Assembly: GCA_003157055.1 (NCBI GenBank)
Contig: PMIG01000076.1
Coordinates: 1 to 5,166, forward strand
Direction: 5' to 3'
From: Bacteroidales bacterium
GTDB taxonomy: Bacteria > Bacteroidota > Bacteroidia > Bacteroidales > VadinHA17
DNA: 5,166 bases
The position numbers and the translations under genes were made by a program. How positions within the stretch are numbered: position 1 is the stretch's first letter; every line of letters begins with the position of its first letter. Below, piece by piece: positions 1 through 5,166 of this stretch. The notes below the pieces were generated by a model. That model did not search any database. It was not told the DNA's origin and worked only from the letters and a program-made list of their open reading frames with translations.

Positions 1-1196
1 ACAATAGCCGTTTCCTCTTCAGGAATCGACTCTGCCTGAAGGCTCAGTTCCGAAATTATTCTGCCCGCACTCTCTTTTTGAATCCTTTCTTTTGATGCAT
101 CATCGAGCCAGCTCATTTTAGCAATTATTTCATCAACAGGCCATAACAGAAGCTTTCCGAACCAGGCATATATATCTCCAAAAGCTGACTGCCCGGCTTC
201 TAGTCCCAGCATACCCGGGATTATTGAGCCGTCGACCTGTCCGCAGATCCCTGCAACCAGTCTTTCTCCGCCCCTTTCCAAAGGAGCTACGATCATGTCA
301 CATGTTGAAGTCCCCATGACCTTGATGAGCTGGTAAGGCTGAATTTCGCCTCCTACTGCTCCAAGATGTGCATCGAAGGCACCGGCACCCACCTTAACAT
401 CGCCAGGTATTCCAAGCTTAGCTGACCATTCTGAAGAAATCGTTCCGACAGAAACATCACAGGTATAAGTTTCCCTGTAGAGGTGCTCCCTTAATCCTTT
501 AAGGAGAGGATCGAGCATTACAAGGAATTTCTCATCGGGAAGGCCATTGAACTCTTCATGCCACATTGCCTTATGCCCGGCGGAACAGCGGCCTCTCTTT
601 AGCTTTAGCGGGTCCGTATTTCCGGTTAGCAGAGCAGGAATCCAGTCGCAATGCTCAACCCAGGAGAACGCGTTTTCTCTTACTTTTATGCTGTTCCTCA
701 AAACATGAAGGATCTTTGCCCAGAACCATTCGGATGAATAAATGCCTCCTTCATATTTTGTATAGTCGGTACCACCCCAGGACCTCGCCAACCCGTTTAT
801 TTCGGCAGCCTCTATTACAGAAGTGTGATCCTTCCAGAGAACGAACATGGCATCCGGATCGTTTTCAAACCCGGGTTTCATAGATAAAGGAACTCCTTCT
901 TTATCGACAGCCACAGGCGTTGAACCGGTTGTATCGACTGTTATCCCGGATATATTTTTAATAACCTCGGCGCTCAATCCTTTTAAAGCTCCTTTCACCG
1001 ATTGTTCGAGCCCTTCGATATAATCGAGGGGGTGCTGGCGAAACCTGTTAGATGAAGGATCGCAGTAGAGTCCTTTTTTCCATCTTGGATAGTCAAATAC
1101 TGAAGTGCCTTCAATATTGCCGTTAGTTGTGTCAACAACCACCGACCGGACCGAATCCGTGCCATAATCGATCCCAATAACATATTTTTTTGCCAT
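1..1196 (-). CDS. araB: Ribulokinase (AraB), partial: C-terminus missing at left edge
   Basis: Phosphorylates L-ribulose with ATP to L-ribulose-5-phosphate in the cytoplasm, the second step of arabinose breakdown. The frame is open from ATG 1196-1194 to the window edge and gives 398 residues; the family usually has about 550-570, so roughly 160 are missing, including the end of the second FGGY domain. Seen in sequence: the N-terminal phosphate-binding motif GIDYGTDSVR (residues 8-17), typical of ribulokinases; LWKDHTS near 120-126; CDWIPALLTG; GHKAMW with Lys209; GAFDAHLGAVG with Asp275, the expected catalytic base; GTSTC; and LEAGQSAFGD with Glu333. Lys209, Asp275 and Glu333 sit where substrate-contacting residues are known in bacterial ribulokinases. 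An in-frame TAA (the araD stop) lies 15 nt upstream with no other start between, so this ATG is secure. No good Shine-Dalgarno is seen. A xylulokinase or other FGGY kinase is unlikely given GTDSVR and the operon. Confidence 0.95.
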   Translation of the reverse strand, partial: MAKKYVIGIDYGTDSVRSVVVDTTNGNIEGTSVFDYPRWKKGLYCDPSSNRFRQHPLDYIEGLEQSVKGALKGLSAEVIKNISGITVDTTGSTPVAVDKEGVPLSMKPGFENDPDAMFVLWKDHTSVIEAAEINGLARSWGGTDYTKYEGGIYSSEWFWAKILHVLRNSIKVRENAFSWVEHCDWIPALLTGNTDPLKLKRGRCSAGHKAMWHEEFNGLPDEKFLVMLDPLLKGLREHLYRETYTCDVSVGTISSEWSAKLGIPGDVKVGAGAFDAHLGAVGGEIQPYQLIKVMGTSTCDMIVAPLERGGERLVAGICGQVDGSIIPGMLGLEAGQSAFGDIYAWFGKLLLWPVDEIIAKMSWLDDASKERIQKESAGRIISELSLQAESIPEEETAI

Positions 1197-1211
1197 AACT
1201 GAAAATGTGGA

Positions 1212-1907
1212 TTAATTTGATTTTTCCTGTCCATAATAAGCATCCTTGCCATGTTTCCTAAGGTAATGCTTATCGAGGAGATGCTGGTCGACAGGTTCTT
1301 TGTTCCCAAGAAGAACGGTATAAAAGGCCATCCTCGCGATCTCTTCAAGCGCTAAAGCATTATAAACAGCCTCTTCAGCATCATTCCCCCAGCAGAAAGG
1401 ACCATGGCAGTTGACTAGAACAGACGGAATGGTAAGCGGATCAATATCCTGAAGAGCTTCGATAATCACTTTACCGGTATTGATCTCATAATCAATGCTG
1501 ATCTCTTTTTTAGTCAGCTTCCTGGAACAGGGAACCGGTCCGTAAAAATGATCGGCATGGGTTGTCCCGAATGGAGGGATCGCTTTCCCGGCCTGAGCCC
1601 ATGATGTTGCATAGGTGGAATGAGTGTGAACAATTCCATTGATAGTATCATATTTCTTATAAAGCATCAGGTGCGTAAGGGTGTCTGTTGACGGCTTATT
1701 CTTTCCCTCCACGACCTTCCCTTCCGGATCGATGACGACCATATCTTCCGGTTTCATTGACTCATATCGGACTCCTGAAGGCTTTATCACTATCAGTCCC
1801 GTAGATTTGTCTCTCCCGCTTGCGTTCCCCCATGTATGGATCACAAGTCCCTGGTCGACAAGATCAAGGTTAGCCTTAAAGACACTGATTTTTAATTTAT
1901 CAAGCAT
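1212..1907 (-). CDS. araD: L-ribulose-5-phosphate 4-epimerase (AraD)
   Basis: Converts L-ribulose-5-phosphate to D-xylulose-5-phosphate by a zinc-dependent retro-aldol/aldol mechanism, linking arabinose to the pentose phosphate pathway. The product is 231 residues, the same length as the E. coli enzyme, and is a class II aldolase-fold protein. Expected active-site features are visible: TWGNASGRD with Asn28; IKPSGV with Lys42; KPSTDTLTH with Asp75; the zinc motif VHTHS with His94 and His96; GTTHADHFYG (114-123) with the catalytic Asp119; CHGPF with the third zinc histidine His168; and the C-terminal LLDKHYLRKHG with His214, followed by the YYGQ tail with Tyr225. Related aldolases such as L-fuculose-phosphate aldolase are less likely because the whole C-terminal KHYLRKHG...YYGQ block is specific to AraD/UlaF/SgbE epimerases, and the arabinose genes around it favour AraD within that group. 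No in-frame start exists upstream before a stop at 1938-1940. Shine-Dalgarno is weak. araB follows after 15 nt. Confidence 0.96.
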   Translation of the reverse strand: MLDKLKISVFKANLDLVDQGLVIHTWGNASGRDKSTGLIVIKPSGVRYESMKPEDMVVIDPEGKVVEGKNKPSTDTLTHLMLYKKYDTINGIVHTHSTYATSWAQAGKAIPPFGTTHADHFYGPVPCSRKLTKKEISIDYEINTGKVIIEALQDIDPLTIPSVLVNCHGPFCWGNDAEEAVYNALALEEIARMAFYTVLLGNKEPVDQHLLDKHYLRKHGKDAYYGQEKSN

Positions 1908-1970
1908 TTCGGACTTATAATTGAATTTCCTAATTTTTTAAAAGCTACAAGATTCAAAACAACTTTAAGT

Positions 1971-2672
1971 TCAGTTCACATCGAGGTTGAAATAGAATCC
2001 ACCAAGTACCACTTTCTTATACCTTTCTTTTATGAACCTGAAATAGTAAGCACCCCTTTTGGAAGTCACTTTCTCCTTTTCATCAAGTTTTTCAAGAATG
2101 TTCATCGTTATGATCTTTTTTCTGAAGTTCCTTTTATCAATTGTTCTTTGATAGATTGCCTCGTAGAGGTCGAAAAGCTGTACAAGAGTGAATTTCTCAG
2201 GAAGGAGCTCAAAACCGACAGGTTTGATCTTAATCTGAACCTGAAGCTCACTCATGGCATTATCGACCATGGACTTGTGATCAAAAATCAGCTTCGGAAG
2301 TTTCTTTAACGACTGCCAGTGAGCTTCGTTTTTATCAGAGAGTTCCTTGTCGATATCCTTTATCTTGATGAGTGACCAGTAAGCAGTTGAAATAACCCTT
2401 GCCTCAGGGTCTCTCTTCACTTCGCCATAACTATGAAGCTGCTTCATATAAACATTCTTAAGCCCTGTGAGACTTGACAATACCCGTGAAGCTGCAGCAT
2501 CTAGGCTCTCATCTTCATTTACAAACCCTCCGGCAAGTGACCAATTACCCTTTGCAGGTTCAAAGCTTCTCTTAATAAGCAGCAGTTTTATCTCTTTTTC
2601 AGCAATATCGTAGCCAAAGATTATGCAATCGACTGCGACATAGAACTTGCTGTGCATCGAATATAATTTCAT
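1971..2672 (-). CDS. araR: Nudix-fold winged-helix transcriptional regulator of arabinose genes (AraR type)
   Basis: Predicted DNA-binding regulator that senses L-arabinose and controls this operon. The 233-residue protein has an N-terminal Nudix-like domain (about 10-145; strand AVDCIIFGYD, then LLLIKRSFEPAKGNWSLAGGF) and a C-terminal winged-helix domain (about 150-233; FELLPEKFTLVQLFDLYEAI, then DKRNFRKKI and the basic tail FRFIKERYKK). This order is that of the NrtR/AraR regulator family; a Nudix-type AraR is known in Bacteroides thetaiotaomicron. The Nudix box is degenerate: Gly49 and Glu55 are kept and Arg63 is followed by VLSSLTGL where catalytic members have EUxEExGU, so hydrolysis is unlikely. 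It sits 35 bp after araA and 63 bp before araD, so it is probably co-transcribed and self-regulated. GC is visibly lower than in its neighbours. ATG 2672 is preceded by GGAA about 8 nt upstream; Met6 is an alternative start. The effector is inferred from context, and another pentose or an NrtR-like ligand is possible. Confidence 0.85.
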   Translation of the reverse strand: MKLYSMHSKFYVAVDCIIFGYDIAEKEIKLLLIKRSFEPAKGNWSLAGGFVNEDESLDAAASRVLSSLTGLKNVYMKQLHSYGEVKRDPEARVISTAYWSLIKIKDIDKELSDKNEAHWQSLKKLPKLIFDHKSMVDNAMSELQVQIKIKPVGFELLPEKFTLVQLFDLYEAIYQRTIDKRNFRKKIITMNILEKLDEKEKVTSKRGAYYFRFIKERYKKVVLGGFYFNLDVN

Positions 2673-2695
2673 GAGGTATTCCGCATTAAGTGATT

Positions 2696-2706
2696 AATTC
2701 AGAATT
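2696..2706. repeat. Short perfect inverted repeat between araA and araR (possible operator)
   Basis: The bases AATTC and GAATT form a perfect inverted repeat around a single A. It lies just downstream of the araA stop and about 24 nt before the araR start. Its position would suit an operator for autoregulation, but it is only 11 bp, AT-rich, and I found no second copy in the other spacers. It could be chance. Confidence 0.2.
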
Positions 2707-2707
2707 T

Positions 2708-4201
2708 CTAGCTTAATCCTCCATCGAGGCGATAAAATACTTCGTTCCATCTAAGCTCTTTTCTGAATTCAGTCAGGTCACATTTGTCGTTAATATGTAC
2801 AAATTCGATACCTAGCATACCTGCAAAATCATCAAGGTATTCAGAATCAATAGCTGTGCTGAAACCTGTATGGTGAGCGCCTCCTGCAAAGATCCATGCA
2901 GCAGCGCCTGTCTTAAGGTTGGGCATTGGAGTCCATAAAACGCTTGCCACTGGTAGTTTTGGCATATCAGGACACTTCACCACCTCAAGATCGTTTACAA
3001 TCATTCTGAACCTGTTACCAAGATCGATTACCGTAGCGGCTACTGCCTTACCCGGAGCTGTTTTGAATACAAGTCTCGCAGGATCGGCTTTGCCTCCAAT
3101 TGACAGCTGGTGAATTTCAAGCGATGGCTTCCCGGAAGCAATTGTCGGGCATACTTCAAGCATATGTGCACCGAGGATTCTCATTCCTTTCGGATCGAAA
3201 TGATAAGTATAATCTTCCATGAACGATGTTCCGCCTTTCAGACCCTGTGACATCACTTTCATTGAACGTACCAGGGCAGCAGTCTTCCAATCGCCCTCAG
3301 CTCCGAATCCATATCCTTTCTCCATCAGACGCTGTACGGCAATACCCGGAAGCTGTTTCAGTCCATGCAGATCTTCGAAAGTCGTAGTGAATGCCTTGAA
3401 ATTCCCTGCTTCAAGAAATGCTTCCATTCCGAGCTCAATTCTTGCGGCCTCTTTTAGCGTCTCGGAGTTTGCAACTGCTTTGGTCATTTTATATTCAGAG
3501 CTATACTGAGTAACAAGCTTTTTAATTGCTCCGGCCGAAACATCATTGACCGCTTTAACCAGGTCTCCGATCCCGTATCCGTAAACCGAATATCCCATTT
3601 TTATCTGTGCACTTACCTTATTGCCCTCAGTTACTGCCACGTCGCGCATATTGTCTCCAAAACGTGCGAGCTTCATATTGAAGCTGTCATCCAGAGCAGC
3701 AGCGGCCCTTATCCAGACGGCTATGCGGTCGACAGCCTCGGAATCCTGGTAATGACCGACAACAACTTTCCTGTTCAGTCTGAGCCTGGTGCCTATAAAT
3801 CCGAATTCGCGGTCGCCATGCGCCGACTGGTTCAGGTTCATGAAATCCATGTCGATGGTATTCCAGGGTATATCGCGGTTAAGCTGTGTATGAAAATGAA
3901 GAAATGGCTTATTAAGGGCTATCAGTCCCCTTATCCACATTTTAGCCGGAGAAAAGGTATGCATCCAGGCAATAAGCCCAATACATTTTTTCGAATTGTT
4001 TGCTTCTGAGCAAAGCTCATATACTGATTCAGGAGTCGTAAGAACCGGTTTGAATACAATTTTCTGAGAGATCACCGGTGACTTATCAAGCGAAGCTGCA
4101 ATTTTTACAGAATCGGCAGCCACCTGTCTGAGTGTCTCAGGGCCATATAGATGCTGGCTTCCTGTTACAAACCATATCTCCCTGCTTTTAAGTTTTTCCA
4201 T
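2708..4201 (-). CDS. araA: L-arabinose isomerase (AraA)
   Basis: Isomerises L-arabinose to L-ribulose, the first step of the pathway, in the cytoplasm as a manganese-dependent oligomer. The product is 497 residues, against 500 for the E. coli enzyme, and is full length. The N-terminus has the family hallmark [20 protein letters not shown] (residues 8-27), followed by [15 protein letters not shown] (75-89), [13 protein letters not shown] (101-113), and [14 protein letters not shown] (122-135). The four metal and catalytic residues are present: Glu302 in AEGDWK, Glu329 in [10 protein letters not shown], His346 in GAHMLEVCP and the histidine pair 443-444 in [12 protein letters not shown] 4201 is the only start after an in-frame stop at 4220-4222 and places the hallmark motif at the usual distance. 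There is no Shine-Dalgarno; the upstream bases are nearly all A and T. It starts 41 bp after the symporter stop and is followed by araR after 35 bp. Confidence 0.98.
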   Translation of the reverse strand: MEKLKSREIWFVTGSQHLYGPETLRQVAADSVKIAASLDKSPVISQKIVFKPVLTTPESVYELCSEANNSKKCIGLIAWMHTFSPAKMWIRGLIALNKPFLHFHTQLNRDIPWNTIDMDFMNLNQSAHGDREFGFIGTRLRLNRKVVVGHYQDSEAVDRIAVWIRAAAALDDSFNMKLARFGDNMRDVAVTEGNKVSAQIKMGYSVYGYGIGDLVKAVNDVSAGAIKKLVTQYSSEYKMTKAVANSETLKEAARIELGMEAFLEAGNFKAFTTTFEDLHGLKQLPGIAVQRLMEKGYGFGAEGDWKTAALVRSMKVMSQGLKGGTSFMEDYTYHFDPKGMRILGAHMLEVCPTIASGKPSLEIHQLSIGGKADPARLVFKTAPGKAVAATVIDLGNRFRMIVNDLEVVKCPDMPKLPVASVLWTPMPNLKTGAAAWIFAGGAHHTGFSTAIDSEYLDDFAGMLGIEFVHINDKCDLTEFRKELRWNEVFYRLDGGLS

Positions 4202-4242
4202 ATCTTTTATATTATAAATTTAATACCTTATCTATATTGACT

Positions 4243-5166
4243 TTACCAGAAATATATATAGAATGCAACGCAAACAGCTACTACTACAAGTGAAGTGACA
4301 ATATCGACAACACTCCAGCTATCGCGTGTTTCTTTAATCTGGTCAGGAGTTTGCGAGAAATAGGTCAATCCCTGGAGCTGCTGTTCTCCGGCTTTCGGAG
4401 TAAACATACTGATGACTACCATTAAAGCCATAGTAAAGAAGAACAGGAATATACAGAAATGAAGCCAGTTGATCCTGAGGATGGCAAAAATACCAGTATG
4501 AAGTGTAGGGTCAGTAATCAGTTTCTGAGTTATCTGATCGAAGTGGCTGCCCGGATCAAAAACCATAAGGACAAGCCTGAAAAGGCCTATTAAAGCACCG
4601 ATCAATAATCCCCATTCACCTGCTTTGGGTGTGATCTTGCGGTTAAATACGCCTAAGAGGAACACAGCGGCAATTGCAGGGGCAATCAGTGACTGAACAT
4701 TTTGCAGGTATTCATAAAGCACCGATCCTATACTCTTCATAATAGGGATCCATACTAAGCCTAATATTACTACCGAAACAGTCGCAATACGTCCAACCAC
4801 CACCAGTTTGTGTTCACTGGCATCGGGACGGCGGTGTTTATAAAAGTCGATGGTAAACAGAGTTGCTGAAGAATTAAAGTGTGCGGCCAGGGAAGTCATA
4901 AGGGCAGCTATAAAACCAACAACTACAATACCTTTTACGCCCATCGGCAACAGAGTGCTTACAAGGCTGCCGTATGCTTCGTTATTATCAGTAAAAAGCA
5001 GAATGCCCTTGGCTCTTAATGCAGCTGCAATAATACCTGGTATTAAAAAAATGAATACAGGCAGAACTTTCAGGAAACCTGCAAGGATGGTTCCTTTCCG
5101 GGCTTGTTTCAGATCTTTTGCAGCCAGCGCTCTCTGAACGATATGCTGATCCGTACACCAGTACCA
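4243..5166 (-). CDS. Sodium/solute symporter, SSS (SGLT-like) family, likely for L-arabinose; partial, N-terminus missing at right edge
   Basis: Inner-membrane carrier expected to couple sodium entry to sugar uptake. The frame is open from the right edge to a TAA at 4243-4245 and gives the last 307 residues; the family usually has about 500-560, so the first membrane helices are missing. The visible part starts with WYWCTDQHIVQRALAAKD and continues with FLKVLPVFIFLIPGIIAA, both typical of the SGLT/vSGLT branch. Helices can be placed at about 28-49, 76-104, 123-143, 150-174, 184-203, 234-254 and 285-305 of the visible part. AALMTSLAAHFNSSATLFTIDFYK (positions 87-110) holds Ala88, Thr91 and Ser92, matching the vSGLT sodium site (Ala, Ser, Ser) with one Ser-to-Thr change. 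TTG at 4950-4948 lies inside this conserved frame and is an ordinary leucine, not a start. Arabinose as substrate is inferred from its place directly before araA; other hexose or pentose substrates cannot be excluded from sequence. Confidence 0.92.
   Translation of the reverse strand, partial: WYWCTDQHIVQRALAAKDLKQARKGTILAGFLKVLPVFIFLIPGIIAAALRAKGILLFTDNNEAYGSLVSTLLPMGVKGIVVVGFIAALMTSLAAHFNSSATLFTIDFYKHRRPDASEHKLVVVGRIATVSVVILGLVWIPIMKSIGSVLYEYLQNVQSLIAPAIAAVFLLGVFNRKITPKAGEWGLLIGALIGLFRLVLMVFDPGSHFDQITQKLITDPTLHTGIFAILRINWLHFCIFLFFFTMALMVVISMFTPKAGEQQLQGLTYFSQTPDQIKETRDSWSVVDIVTSLVVVAVCVAFYIYFW

Larger units (their letters stand above)
1..5166 (-). other. L-arabinose utilisation operon (symporter-araA-araR-araD-araB)
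   Basis: All five genes run in one direction with spacers of 41, 35, 63 and 15 bp. No GC-rich hairpin followed by a T-run is seen in any spacer, so a single transcript is the simplest reading. Both ends are open: the transcript must start beyond the right edge and araB continues past the left edge. The set covers uptake, all three enzymes to D-xylulose-5-phosphate, and a dedicated regulator. Extracellular arabinan-degrading enzymes or an aldose epimerase could lie outside the window but nothing here shows them. Confidence 0.85.

Noticed and set aside
566..883. A 105-codon open frame on the plus strand
   Set aside because: It is antisense to the middle of araB, is rich in Arg, Ser and Pro as expected of a shadow frame, and resembles no family.
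995..1348. A 117-codon open frame on the minus strand spanning the araD-araB junction
   Set aside because: It overlaps the end of araD and the start of araB in another frame. Both real genes show full conserved motifs there, and the frame itself has no recognisable domain.
1940..1947. A Bacteroidota-type -7 element (TAGCTTTT on the minus strand, close to TAnnTTTG) before araD
   Set aside because: It matches seven of the eight positions, but there is no TTTG at the expected -33 distance; in an AT-rich spacer this is likely chance.
1908..1970. Possible rho-independent terminator between the regulator and araD
   Set aside because: The only pairing is a short AAAG/CTTT stem and A/T runs; there is no GC-rich hairpin followed by a U-tract in the transcribed direction.
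2672..2680. The bases AGGTATT in the araA-araR spacer, also found in opposite orientation before araA
   Set aside because: A shared 7-mer in two AT-rich spacers, in opposite orientations and without palindromic partner, is not enough to call an operator.
3219..3509. Plus-strand open frames within araA (also near 2919-3113 and 3752-4009)
   Set aside because: All are antisense to well-conserved parts of araA and have no motif or start signal of their own.
4948..4950. TTG as the start of the symporter gene
   Set aside because: The same frame stays open to the right edge and encodes conserved SSS sequence upstream (WCTDQHIVQRALAAK and the next helix), so this TTG is an internal leucine.
4850..5137. 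A 95-codon open frame on the plus strand opposite the symporter
   Set aside because: It is antisense to the conserved sodium-site helix and the preceding helix of the symporter, which explains the long open frame.

Overview
The window is one continuous stretch of an L-arabinose utilisation operon, with every gene on the minus strand. In transcription order (right to left) it holds a sodium/solute symporter of the SSS family (5' part cut by the right edge), L-arabinose isomerase AraA, a Nudix-fold winged-helix regulator of the AraR/NrtR type, L-ribulose-5-phosphate 4-epimerase AraD, and ribulokinase AraB (3' part cut by the left edge). The spacers are 41, 35, 63 and 15 bp. There is no gene-free stretch above 63 bp and no sign of RNA genes, mobile elements or CRISPR.

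The organism is most likely a member of the Bacteroidota, probably of a Bacteroidales-like lineage. The grounds are the use of a Nudix-type AraR instead of AraC (the arrangement known from Bacteroides thetaiotaomicron), an SSS symporter linked to araBDA, moderate GC in the genes with very AT-rich spacers, and start codons without clear Shine-Dalgarno sequences. This is inferred from gene content and style; no marker gene is present.

Together the genes describe a complete route. The symporter is inferred to bring in L-arabinose with sodium. AraA makes L-ribulose, AraB phosphorylates it to L-ribulose-5-phosphate, and AraD epimerises that to D-xylulose-5-phosphate, which enters the pentose phosphate or phosphoketolase pathway. 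The regulator in the middle of the operon has a Nudix box that has lost its catalytic acidic residues, so it should act as a sugar sensor, not as a hydrolase.

The main promoter and operator are not visible and probably lie beyond the right edge, upstream of the symporter or a still earlier gene. I found no previously undescribed system here. The points most worth checking are the degenerate Nudix box, the position of the regulator inside the operon, and a short perfect inverted repeat just upstream of it.
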